In this document: piece after piece, positions 52,310 to 60,125 of the stretch
Numbering within the stretch: position 1 is the stretch's first letter
How the letters are laid out: the number at the start of each line of letters is the position of its first letter
NCBI GenBank assembly: GCA_965208775.1
Contig: OZ242360.1
Location: forward strand, 1,736,001 to 1,800,000
Source: JAPOVO01 sp026708165
GTDB lineage: Bacteria; Chloroflexota; UBA11872; VXNJ01
Length of the DNA: 64,000 nucleotides
Direction of reading: 5' to 3'
Notes under the pieces: model-generated
What the model was told of the DNA's origin: nothing
What the model saw: the letters and a program-made list of their open reading frames with translations, nothing else
The model's database searches: none
Program-made: the position numbers and the translations under genes

Positions 52310-53446
52310 TTGAAAGTCGCGCTCGTCCATGACTGGCTCAATCAGATGGGGGGAGCCGAGCGAGTGCTGCTGACCCTGGGGACCATGTATCCCGAAGCTC
52401 CGATCTTTACGTCGATCTACGGCCCCGATCTGGTCGACGAAGACTTCCGCAAAAAGCACATACGGACCTCCGCCATGCAAAAACTGCCGGGCGTGCTAAC
52501 GCGGCATCGCTGGTATCTGCCGCTCTTCCCGACCGTGTTCGACAGGATGCGGATCGAGGGATTCGACGTCGTGATTAGCAACGCCAGTGCGTTCTGCAAG
52601 GGCGTCAGGACCCCCGCTTCGAGCATGCACGTCTGCTATTGCCTCACGCCTACGCGGTTCGTCTGGAATGCCGCCGCGTACCTGGCCCGGGAGAACATCA
52701 AACCGGCATTGCGGCTCGCCATTCTGCCGCTGCTTATCGCCTTGCGGCGCTGGGATCGCCTTATGGCCGGACGCGTGGACCGTTTTGTCGCAATCTCGAA
52801 AGCAATCGCCGCCCGGATTAAGGACCGCTATGGACGGGACTCCGAAATCATCTTTCCGCCAGTAGACGTCGACTCGTTCGCTCCCAGCACCGAAATCGAC
52901 GACTACTTCCTGGTGGTGTCGCGGCTGGCGCCCTACAAGCGAATCGACCTGGCCGTGGCGGCCTGCACGAAATTGGGTCTGCCGTTGAAGGTAATCGGTT
53001 CCGGGCGGGACTCGGAATCGTTGAGATCGATCGCGGGCCCGAGCGTCGAATTCCTCGGACGGCTGGAAGACGCACAGGTCAAACATCACCTTGCTAGATG
53101 CAAAGCTCTGATCTTTCCGGGGGAGGAGGACTTCGGCATCGTTCCCGTCGAGGCGCAGGCCTCAGGCAGACCCGTAGTAGCCTATGGCGCGGGCGGAGCG
53201 CTGGAGACCGTAGTTGAAGGCCGGACCGGCGAGTTCTTCCGCAATCCCACCGTAGACTCGCTTATGGGAGTGCTGAGCCGGTTCGACGATTCCCGCTATT
53301 CTCCGAGAGAAATGAAAGTGAACGCGCAGCGGTTTAGCGAAGCCGTCTTTACCGACAGGTTCACCCGGTTCGTGGAGACCGCCCGCTCCGAGCATGTACG
53401 GTCCGGGAGCGCAGTCGGCGCGATGGCTTCAAAGGCGGGGGGCTAG
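52310..53446 (+). CDS. Glycosyltransferase, GT4 family
   Basis: 378 residues from TTG 52310. N-terminal KVALVHDWLNQMGGAERVLL (about 2-21) is typical for this GT4 branch, and CYCLTPTRFVWN is a second characteristic block. The C-terminal donor domain has VVSRLAPYKRIDLAVAAC (about 197-214), VEFLGRLEDAQ, and the ExxxxxxxE region FPGEEDFGIVPVEAQASGRPV. It adds a further sugar to the lipid-linked repeat. It is followed within 5 bases by the first Wzz-like gene, so the cluster is likely one operon. Acceptor and donor cannot be named. Confidence 0.92.
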   Translation: MKVALVHDWLNQMGGAERVLLTLGTMYPEAPIFTSIYGPDLVDEDFRKKHIRTSAMQKLPGVLTRHRWYLPLFPTVFDRMRIEGFDVVISNASAFCKGVRTPASSMHVCYCLTPTRFVWNAAAYLARENIKPALRLAILPLLIALRRWDRLMAGRVDRFVAISKAIAARIKDRYGRDSEIIFPPVDVDSFAPSTEIDDYFLVVSRLAPYKRIDLAVAACTKLGLPLKVIGSGRDSESLRSIAGPSVEFLGRLEDAQVKHHLARCKALIFPGEEDFGIVPVEAQASGRPVVAYGAGGALETVVEGRTGEFFRNPTVDSLMGVLSRFDDSRYSPREMKVNAQRFSEAVFTDRFTRFVETARSEHVRSGSAVGAMASKAGG

Positions 53447-53450
53447 CGCA

Positions 53451-54125
53451 TTGCAGGCCGGACGGCTGGGCAACATGCTGCTCCGCGCGCGGGCGTTCGT
53501 TGCGGTTGTGATAGTCGCCGCGCTGGCGGGATCGATTGCGTGGAACGTGTGGGGACCCGGAATCTACGTCGCCGGAGCCGAGGTTCTGGTCGCGGCAAAG
53601 ATCCCCGCAGGCTCGCAGTCGGGGCAGTACGACGTCGAGTTCAGCCGGGCTTCGGCGAGCGACTTCATCGTTGATGACCTTGGCCGCATCGTCGAGGGGA
53701 ACGCCTTCGCCGGTCTGGTCGCGCAACGCTATCAGGAACGGCACGGGGAGCTGATAGAGGTCGACGAGCTGGCCGAGGCGCTCACGTCGGACCGAAGCCA
53801 TCGCGGTCTCAAGCTCGTGCTTCGGTGGCGGGATAGCTCGCAAGCGGCGCGATTGATCGACCTGGCCGCCACGGCGCTGACGGATGAGGCCGAGCTGTTC
53901 TATCCGACGATTCATGAAGTCGCGGACCTCGCGATAATCGATCTCGCCGCCAGCGCCAAACGGCCGGGATTGCTGGCGGCGGCGTTCGACATAGCCCTGA
54001 AGCTGGCGGTCGCGGTGATAGCCGTGGCGGCGCTGGTCATTTGGTGGGACGTTGCCCGCGGACGCCTCTATTCCGAAGACGTGGAGGAGCTGCTCGGCGT
54101 GAAGCTGCTGGCGCGGCTGGATTGA
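53451..54125 (+). CDS. Wzz/chain-length determinant-like membrane protein (first of two)
   Basis: 224 residues from TTG 53451; an ATG at 53475 is possible. A hydrophobic helix near the N-terminus (AFVAVVIVAALAGSIAW), a periplasmic domain of about 130 residues with the Wzz-like alternation, and a second helix near the C-terminus (LAVAVIAVAALVIWW). A short cytosolic end DVEELLGVKLLARLD resembles the linker by which chain-length proteins reach their kinase partner. It controls polysaccharide chain length with Wzy and Wzx, which are not in the window. Its stop overlaps the next start as TTGA. Confidence 0.7.
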   Translation: MQAGRLGNMLLRARAFVAVVIVAALAGSIAWNVWGPGIYVAGAEVLVAAKIPAGSQSGQYDVEFSRASASDFIVDDLGRIVEGNAFAGLVAQRYQERHGELIEVDELAEALTSDRSHRGLKLVLRWRDSSQAARLIDLAATALTDEAELFYPTIHEVADLAIIDLAASAKRPGLLAAAFDIALKLAVAVIAVAALVIWWDVARGRLYSEDVEELLGVKLLARLD

Positions 54126-54790
54126 GCGCCGCTCGAAACATGGACCGCCCAACGCCTCGCTGGAAATCCCTAGTTCACGACAACGGGATGGCGATCGGAG
54201 CGGTGATCGCGGCGGGAATCGTCGGCGCCATCGTTGCGCTTATAGTCGCTCTTATGCAGGAGACGCGCTACGTGGCCACTACCACCGTATCCCTTCGCCC
54301 CCGGGCCGCCGACGTGGACGCAGCCGAGGCGGCCGACCGGATAGGAGCGAACCTCGCGGCGTGGATCGAATCGGAGTCGTTCGCGGCAAAGCTCGATACC
54401 GGCGAGTCCGGCGGCCTATCGCTGCGGCAAATCTCGGAGAACGCCCATGCCAGGACGGTCCCGAAGGAGATGCGGGTGTTGCTGGAGTTCGAGGATTCAC
54501 AAGCGGAACGGGCCGCGTCGGTCGTGAACGGACTGGCCCGCGTTCTGGTCGAGGAGGGCGTAAGATCGCTCAGCGACGCCCCCAATGAGTTGACGCTGGA
54601 TATCGAACAAATGGACCCGGCTCGCCCTCCCACCGCGCCTTCGCAGCCGCGTCCCGAAATCGCTGCTGCAATCGGAGCGGTACTTGGCCTGGCGTTGAGC
54701 GCCATGATCGCGGCGCTGCTCGGCTGGCTCAGCCAGCCCTACGCGCGCAACGAGCCTATACCGAAAGCAGAAGCGGGAGACCTGAATTGA
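54122..54790 (+). CDS. Wzz/chain-length determinant-like membrane protein (second of two)
   Basis: 222 residues from TTG 54122, which overlaps the preceding stop by four bases; an ATG at 54140 is possible. Again one helix near the N-terminus (MAIGAVIAAGIVGAIVALIV) and one near the C-terminus (AAAIGAVLGLALSAMIAALLGW), around a domain of about 110 residues (ATTTVSLRPR...). Layout and position mirror the preceding protein although the sequence is different, so the pair may be the two parts of a chain-length complex. Its stop overlaps the next gene as TTGA with the same ATTGAGCGCCGC junction. Confidence 0.68.
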   Translation: MSAARNMDRPTPRWKSLVHDNGMAIGAVIAAGIVGAIVALIVALMQETRYVATTTVSLRPRAADVDAAEAADRIGANLAAWIESESFAAKLDTGESGGLSLRQISENAHARTVPKEMRVLLEFEDSQAERAASVVNGLARVLVEEGVRSLSDAPNELTLDIEQMDPARPPTAPSQPRPEIAAAIGAVLGLALSAMIAALLGWLSQPYARNEPIPKAEAGDLN

Positions 54791-55413
54791 GCGCCGCCTC
54801 GACTTCCGAGTATCTAAAGTCTCCCAAAAATGTTGCGGGATTCCGCGAGATCCGGGGCGCCGTACTGGCGTCGCTGGGTAGAACCGAACCGAGGAGCATC
54901 CTCGTGATCCCTGTCTCGGAGCACGACGATGCCGCCGCCGTCGCGGCGGGCACGGCGGCCAGCCTCGCGGCTCCGGGCTACGACGTGGTTCTGATCGACG
55001 CTCAGTTCACTCGTCCAAGCGCGCACCACGCATTTGCCAAGGCCCAGGGCCCCGGTCTCGCCGAGGCATTGACCGACGGAGTTGATTCCGAACAACTCTC
55101 AATTCAGCCCGTAACGCCGGGTCTCGGCCTTCTAGCCGCCGGAGCGAACGAGAACCTCTCAACCGACCTGCTGGCTTCACTGGCTTTCGAGCGCCTACTG
55201 GACGATCTCAAGCATTCGGGGAAGTGGGTGGTCGTGGTTGCCGACAGCCCGGCTTCGGAGGGCGGAGCCCCAACCGTCGCTCCGTTGACGGACGCGACGG
55301 TCCTGGTGGGAACGCATGGCAAGAGCAAGAGCGCCGATGCTATTGCCGCCCGCAACTCGCTCAGGGATGCCGGAGCCACGGTATTGGGCATCGTAATGAC
55401 CGGAGACCGCTAG
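54787..55413 (+). CDS. BY-kinase/CpsD-like protein lacking a P-loop
   Basis: 208 residues from TTG 54787. The order FREIRGAVLASLG, ILVIPVSEH, AAGTAASLAAPGYDVVLIDAQFTRPSAHHAF, LAEALTDG, LGLLAAGANENLSTDLLAS and VVVVADSPA follows the bacterial tyrosine kinase (CpsD/CapB/Wzc) template. The Walker A motif (normally GPGEGKST after LVTS) is missing: the loop reads IPVSEHDDAAAVAAGT. Walker A' (VVLIDAQF) is preserved. There is no Tyr cluster at the C-terminus. It may be a catalytically inactive regulatory partner of the chain-length proteins. Third of three genes linked by TTGA overlaps. Confidence 0.72.
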   Translation: MSAASTSEYLKSPKNVAGFREIRGAVLASLGRTEPRSILVIPVSEHDDAAAVAAGTAASLAAPGYDVVLIDAQFTRPSAHHAFAKAQGPGLAEALTDGVDSEQLSIQPVTPGLGLLAAGANENLSTDLLASLAFERLLDDLKHSGKWVVVVADSPASEGGAPTVAPLTDATVLVGTHGKSKSADAIAARNSLRDAGATVLGIVMTGDR

Positions 55414-55552
55414 AAGGTTTCACCCCGTCTAGCCGCCCGGCATCAGGCGCGGCTGACCTGAAGAGCTCGTCCAACAGTGTTCTCGCGGCCCGCCATGTAA
55501 GCTAATCGGCGCCGCTTTCTACGCTGCCAAGCGCGTTTCCGGGGAAGTGCAC

Positions 55553-56782
55553 ATGATCGAGACAGAGGCCCGCAAAGAGATACTGAGCGCCGAGAAACCG
55601 GACCCTCCACTGAGAGGCGAGCCTTACCTCGGTGGCTACTACACGGAAGAAGAGATCGACGCGGTCGTAAGGACGATGCGCGAGTCGATGGACTGGCACG
55701 TCGGCTTCGGGTTCATGACCCAGGAGATACTCGACTTCGAGCAGGCGTTCGCAGAGTTCTGCGGGACCGAGTTCGCGATCTCGATCAACGGCGCGGGAAC
55801 GGGACTCGACATGGCGATGATGGCGCTGGACCTGGAGCCGGGCGACGAGGTGATCGTCCCCGCGATCAACTTCAAGGCCGCTCCGCTGTCGATTGTCGGG
55901 CAAGGCGGTCAGGTCGTCTGGTGCGAGGTCGATCCGCGCACGCTGCAAGCCGACCCTTCCGACGTGGAGAGCCGGATCACGCCGCGCACACGCGCGATAT
56001 ATCCCGTTCACATGAACGGGCTCTCCGCTCCCATGGACGACCTGCTCGACATAGCCGACCGCAACCCTCACCCCGTGCACGGACCGTTGAAGGTGATAGG
56101 CGACGCGGCGCGCGCCTGCGGCGGAAAGTACCGTGGCACGCGGATCGGCAAGAAAGGCTGGATGACCGTATTCAGCTTCCACACCCAAAAGCTGATGACG
56201 ACGCTGGGTGAAGGCGGGGCGGTGACCACGGACGATCCCGAGCTTGCCCGCCGCCTGCGTGGATTCCGCCAGTTCGGCGGCGAGACCGGCGAGTGGGGCA
56301 CGAACTACAAGATCACCAAAGTGCAGGCCGCCGTCGGTCTGATCCAGGTGCGAAGGCTCGACGAGATGCTGGCCAAGCGGAGGCGCATCGCCCACAAGCG
56401 CACGGAGATGCTGGCCGACGTTCCCGAGCTGACGCTGCCTTACGAACCGCCCGACTGTATGCACACCTACTATCTCTACACGTGCCTTGTCCCGAAGGAG
56501 TGGGCCGGCGAAAAGCGTGACCGAATGATGCAAATGCTCGAAGACGAGTACGGCGTAGGCTGCGTGGTCGCCAACCCGCCAGTCTATGAGGGGCACGGAC
56601 CGGCGGATCGGCCTGAACGGAACATCTTGCGGGAAATCACAGCCGGACAGACGCTTCCGATATCCGACGAGCTCGGCGCGAGGCTCTTCTGCGTTCCAAT
56701 TCAACCTCTAATGACCGACGAGCTGAACGAGTACATCTGCGCCGCCGTAATCGAAGCGGTCGAGCGGATGAAAGCCGAATAA
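55553..56782 (+). CDS. DegT/DnrJ/EryC1/StrS family PLP-dependent aminotransferase
   Basis: 409 residues from ATG 55553; the GTG at 55547 lies too close to GGGGAA to be used. Fold type I aminotransferase. GTEFAISINGAGTGLDMAMM (about 68-87) begins the PLP site, VIGDAARACGG supplies the Asp, and the Schiff-base Lys is in SFHTQKLMTTLGEGGAV (about 221). FRQFGG and TNYKITKVQAAVG follow in normal order. The family makes amino sugars or keto-sugar amines for surface polysaccharides, which fits the cluster end. Sugar precursor unknown. Confidence 0.92.
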   Translation: MIETEARKEILSAEKPDPPLRGEPYLGGYYTEEEIDAVVRTMRESMDWHVGFGFMTQEILDFEQAFAEFCGTEFAISINGAGTGLDMAMMALDLEPGDEVIVPAINFKAAPLSIVGQGGQVVWCEVDPRTLQADPSDVESRITPRTRAIYPVHMNGLSAPMDDLLDIADRNPHPVHGPLKVIGDAARACGGKYRGTRIGKKGWMTVFSFHTQKLMTTLGEGGAVTTDDPELARRLRGFRQFGGETGEWGTNYKITKVQAAVGLIQVRRLDEMLAKRRRIAHKRTEMLADVPELTLPYEPPDCMHTYYLYTCLVPKEWAGEKRDRMMQMLEDEYGVGCVVANPPVYEGHGPADRPERNILREITAGQTLPISDELGARLFCVPIQPLMTDELNEYICAAVIEAVERMKAE

Positions 56783-56812
56783 GCGCATCCGGCGAGTTCG
56801 TCGCCGGAATTA

Positions 56813-57547
56813 TCAGTTTGCGGGTTTGCGCAGCTCGTAGATTATGAAGTTCGGCGCGCGGTATTCGTCGTCGAAGTGGGGCTTCTCCGCGAGTTGCGCC
56901 TCCGACGGCGTCGGTTCACGCAGTCCCTCCAGCACGAATCCGGCATCGAGGAATGCCATGACGTAGCTTGACAGCGTCCGGTGCATGTTGAGGAACGGTT
57001 TATCCCACCAATGGAACTCGCGCGGCCCTTCCTCGGCGTAGTTGTCAAGTGGATAGAACAGTTTTCTCTCGTAGTCCCGGATCCAGCCGGTGAAGTTGCT
57101 TGAAGCGCTGCGCATCGGATGGATGTTGCAGACGATGAAACGGCCACCCGGTTTGAGAACGCGCCAGGCGGCGGCGATGGAAGCGCGGTAGTCGTCGAGA
57201 TCGACCAGGACTATGTATGAGACGGCGATATCGAAGCTCTCGTCGTCGATGTCCGCGAGGTCCTCGGCGTTGCCGACCAGATGGGTCTCGCCGCCGCCCT
57301 GTTGCAGCGCCTTCTCTATGAGTCCTACGGTGAGGTCGACGCCGGTCACATCCGCGCCGAGACCTGCCAGCAGACGGCAGAACCGCCCCTCGCCGCAGCC
57401 TATGTCGATAACTCGACAACCGGCTAAGTCGCCGATGGCGTTGAGCATCCAGGAGTCGAGCATGCCGGTGCGGACCGACTGGTCCTGTCCAATCCAGTCC
57501 TCGACCGCGTCCGTCCACTGGTCTTCGAGCCGTCGCTTCAGATTCAT
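56813..57547 (-). CDS. Class I SAM-dependent methyltransferase
   Basis: 244 residues from ATG 57547. Motif I VIDIGCGEGRFCRLLAGLGADVTGVDL (about 41-67), with the acidic residue after it (VDL), motif post-I NAEDLADIDDESFDIAVSY, and motif III WRVLKPGGRFIVCNIHP. It is of the small-molecule methyltransferase type (Methyltransf_11/25), with no DNA- or rRNA-binding extensions visible. Substrate unknown. The gene is the last of a minus-strand group with birA, an RraA-like gene and a flavin reductase; it starts 19 bases after birA ends. Confidence 0.9.
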   Translation of the reverse strand: MNLKRRLEDQWTDAVEDWIGQDQSVRTGMLDSWMLNAIGDLAGCRVIDIGCGEGRFCRLLAGLGADVTGVDLTVGLIEKALQQGGGETHLVGNAEDLADIDDESFDIAVSYIVLVDLDDYRASIAAAWRVLKPGGRFIVCNIHPMRSASSNFTGWIRDYERKLFYPLDNYAEEGPREFHWWDKPFLNMHRTLSSYVMAFLDAGFVLEGLREPTPSEAQLAEKPHFDDEYRAPNFIIYELRKPAN

Positions 57548-57566
57548 CGCTGTCGATCCCGGGACG

Positions 57567-58430
57567 CTATTGGATTCGGCCTCGAAGCAGTTCCAACCTG
57601 CCGGCGCTGAACCGCCGCCGCGCGCCGTCTTCGCAGTCGAGCACCAGCTCCCCGCCGGGGCCGAAGCCGCTAACAGTGCCGAGATAAGTTCGGGCTTCGG
57701 TTCGAAGCGCCACCGACCGCCCGATCACGGCGGACAGCGTGGTCCAGTCTTCGAAAAGCGATCCGCCGTTTTCGAGGATCCGGTAACTGCGCTCCAGGAC
57801 GCCCACGACGGCGGCGATGACAAGCTCGCGGTCGCATGGCGATCCTGTCTCGTCCAGCACGCTCGTCGCGCTGCCGTCCGCCAAGCCGATCTCGCTTGCG
57901 GCGAGGTTGAGATTTGTGCCGATCCCGACAACCGCAGCCATCGCAGGCTCCGGCAGCGGTTCGACCAGCACACCCCCAATTTTCTTGTCTCGCACCATAG
58001 CGTCGTTGGGCCATTTGATTCTTACGTCCAGGCCGGTGCTGTCCCTCAGCCCGTTGCACAGCCCAAGCGCCGCAAGCTGTGTCAGCTCAACCGGCTTGAG
58101 CACGCGCGTGGGGCGAAGAACGACTGAGAGCAGCAACGACGTGTTCCGGGGCGAGCGCCAGGTTCGCCCTCGCGTGCCACGCCCTTGTGTCTGGAAATCG
58201 GTTACGAAAACGGTGCCCTCGACGGCGCCGCCACGCGCCGCGGCGAGCGCGTCGTTGTTAGTCGACCCCGTTTGGGGTTTGTAGATCACTTCTCTTGCAA
58301 GACAGCTGTCGGCCAGCAAACGGCGCAGACGCAATACGTCCAGGGGAGGTTCTGAGGCGGAGGGCCGTCGCACCGATTTTGCTCTTTGCCCATCCGAAGG
58401 CGGCGCGTTATGCCTCACGGCTCCGCTCAC
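57567..58430 (-). CDS. birA: Biotin-[acetyl-CoA-carboxylase] ligase
   Basis: 287 residues from GTG 58430. It joins biotin to its carrier proteins by way of biotinyl-AMP. TGSTNNDALAAARGGAVEGTV (about 55-75), GRGTRGRTWRSP (about 83-94, biotin/AMP loop), KWPNDAMVRDKKIGGVLVE (about 143-161) and VVGIGTNLN (about 171-179) are the core motifs. The N-terminal HTH of repressor-type BirA is missing, so it is a mono-functional ligase. The C-terminal SH3-like domain is present (RSVALRTEARTYLGTVSG). Start codon uncertain: the first 35 residues are poorly conserved. No biotin synthesis gene is near. Confidence 0.92.
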   Translation of the reverse strand: MSGAVRHNAPPSDGQRAKSVRRPSASEPPLDVLRLRRLLADSCLAREVIYKPQTGSTNNDALAAARGGAVEGTVFVTDFQTQGRGTRGRTWRSPRNTSLLLSVVLRPTRVLKPVELTQLAALGLCNGLRDSTGLDVRIKWPNDAMVRDKKIGGVLVEPLPEPAMAAVVGIGTNLNLAASEIGLADGSATSVLDETGSPCDRELVIAAVVGVLERSYRILENGGSLFEDWTTLSAVIGRSVALRTEARTYLGTVSGFGPGGELVLDCEDGARRRFSAGRLELLRGRIQ

Positions 58431-58446
58431 CGTCGGACGGCGTTCG

Positions 58447-59133
58447 TCAGTAGGAAAAGACCTCTCTGACCTTCTCGGCGGTCAGGCCGGGTTGCCGGAG
58501 TGCCTCCATCATCTTTCCTTCTTGCGCGTAAATGCCCGCGGCGGCTTCGGCCACCCTGTCGGCCACATCGTTGGGAATCAGAATCACGCCGTTTAGGTCG
58601 CCGTGCACCAGGTCTCCAGGCTCGATCGTGCAACCGGAGATTTCAACCGGCACGTTGACGTCAACCATTTGAAGCTCGCCGTGCGACACGCAAACTCCCT
58701 GGGCGAAGTAGTGAAAGCCGCCGATTGCCCGCACCTCGTTGATGTCGCGAACCGTGCCGTCGGTAACCACTCCTATAGCGCCGAGCGCCTTCGTGGTGGT
58801 TGCGAGCACCTCTCCCCATTGGGAGGCGCGGCGCGGGTTGGGGGAGATGTCCTTGAAAACGCAGACCGCCGGCTTGGGCGCGGCATCCAGGGCATCGAAG
58901 AAGTCGAACTTCCTCTCGCTGTCTATTGGATCGCCGGGACCGACGTTCTTGATGGTCACCGTAACGGCGTATCCCACCATCGGCTCCATATCGCCGAAGA
59001 TGCACTGTATTTCGGGGCCGAGATACCCGTCGAACCGGCCTCTCACGTTAAACGTCTCGATCGCGTTTGAGATCGTCGGGCTGTCGATCTCTCGGAGCTC
59101 TGCTAGCTGCTCCGGCGTCAGCGTGGCAACCAT
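58447..59133 (-). CDS. RraA-like protein (HMG/CHA aldolase or RNase E inhibitor fold)
   Basis: 228 residues from ATG 59133; a longer frame to 59238 is not similar to the family. DSPTISNAIETF (about 17-28) starts the core; GAIGVVTDGTVRDINEV (about 115-131) holds the Arg and Asp of the aldolase active site; PGDLVHGDLNGVILIPND (about 186-203) is the family ending. The same fold is used by 4-hydroxy-4-methyl-2-oxoglutarate aldolases, so an aldolase in aromatic or C4-dicarboxylate degradation is the likeliest role. It lies 16 bp before birA and about 40 bp after the reductase gene on the same strand. Confidence 0.88.
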   Translation of the reverse strand: MVATLTPEQLAELREIDSPTISNAIETFNVRGRFDGYLGPEIQCIFGDMEPMVGYAVTVTIKNVGPGDPIDSERKFDFFDALDAAPKPAVCVFKDISPNPRRASQWGEVLATTTKALGAIGVVTDGTVRDINEVRAIGGFHYFAQGVCVSHGELQMVDVNVPVEISGCTIEPGDLVHGDLNGVILIPNDVADRVAEAAAGIYAQEGKMMEALRQPGLTAEKVREVFSY

Positions 59134-59173
59134 GGTTATCGACCCCCTGTGGCGATGCGCTCCGGCGCGCCCT

Positions 59174-60019
59174 CTACCAATAGTCCTCCGTGATGATCTG
59201 GGAGTCCCTGCCGCCGGAGCGGAAACCACGGTCGACAAGGAGTCCCCTGCAATCGTCGATCATATCGGGATTGCCGCAAAGATAGACGCTGGCGCTCTCC
59301 GGTCTGAGCCGGTCGACCAGCGCCTCGCGGTCCTCATCCGAGATAACCGGATCGACGCGGCCGCTCTTGGGATGCCCCAACAGCAGGCGGCACGTGTCGT
59401 TGGCCCGCCCTCGTCCAAGATCGGCCGACCAGTCCTCGTCTTGGTCAGGGCGGCTTACCGTCGGGACGTACAGCAATCCGAAATCGCGATCCGCGGCCAT
59501 GTCTTCCAAAAGCTCCCGATATCCAAGCTCGTTCGTGTAGGACACGCCGTGGATGATCGTCAGCCGACGGTCCGGGAGACCGTTGTTCTGGTAGTCCTCC
59601 CACATCTCGCGCGCCATCGATACGAATGGTGCCAGACCGGTCCCGGTGGCGACGCAGAAGATATCGCGCTCGACGGTCCGGTCGGGAGTGAAGCGCCCCG
59701 CCGGCCCCATGTACAAGATTTCGTCGCCGACTTTATGTTTCCAGAGCGTGCCGGTGAAAATGCCCAGCCCCCCAGGGTTTTCCGGCATGTCGCGCACGAG
59801 AATGGCGTAGAACTCGAGATGGTCGAGCGATTTGGGTGACGACGCTATTGAGAACTGCCGGGGGCGCGGGTCCTGTTCCGGCTGGTCCCAGAACGCAAGC
59901 TGCGCGTACTGCCCCGCCTTGAAGTCGAAAAAAGGCTCGCCTTCCGCCTTTTCGATCCGAAATATTGCGTGGTCGTCAGACCCGCACCGTTCCCAGGAGG
60001 TCAGCATGGCCACGCTCAT
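59174..60019 (-). CDS. FAD/NAD(P)-binding oxidoreductase, ferredoxin-NADP+ reductase type
   Basis: 281 residues from ATG 60019 (MSVAMLTSWERCGSDDHAIFR); a frame to 60109 adds an Arg-rich leader with no similarity. FAD-binding beta-barrel with RPRQFSIASSP (RxFS, about 52-62) and GTLWKHKVGDEIL, then the NAD(P)-binding domain with IFCVATGTGLAPFVSM (about 120-135) and VYLCGNPDMIDDCRGLL (about 246-262). The terminal aromatic Trp stacks on flavin in plant-type FNRs. No ferredoxin domain is fused. It passes electrons between NAD(P)H and a ferredoxin or an oxygenase; partner not seen here. Confidence 0.9.
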   Translation of the reverse strand: MSVAMLTSWERCGSDDHAIFRIEKAEGEPFFDFKAGQYAQLAFWDQPEQDPRPRQFSIASSPKSLDHLEFYAILVRDMPENPGGLGIFTGTLWKHKVGDEILYMGPAGRFTPDRTVERDIFCVATGTGLAPFVSMAREMWEDYQNNGLPDRRLTIIHGVSYTNELGYRELLEDMAADRDFGLLYVPTVSRPDQDEDWSADLGRGRANDTCRLLLGHPKSGRVDPVISDEDREALVDRLRPESASVYLCGNPDMIDDCRGLLVDRGFRSGGRDSQIITEDYW

Positions 60020-60125
60020 GCGCTCGCGAATATCCCGCCGCCTACGCACCGGCCGGCGCGTCGCCGACGACCGATCATCCGCCTGAGGAGTTATATCGCC
60101 GCCTCCCAATCAGGCAGGGATCTCT

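Noticed and set aside
55502..56704. Long antisense frame over the DegT aminotransferase
   Set aside because: Shadow of a gene with complete PLP-enzyme motifs.
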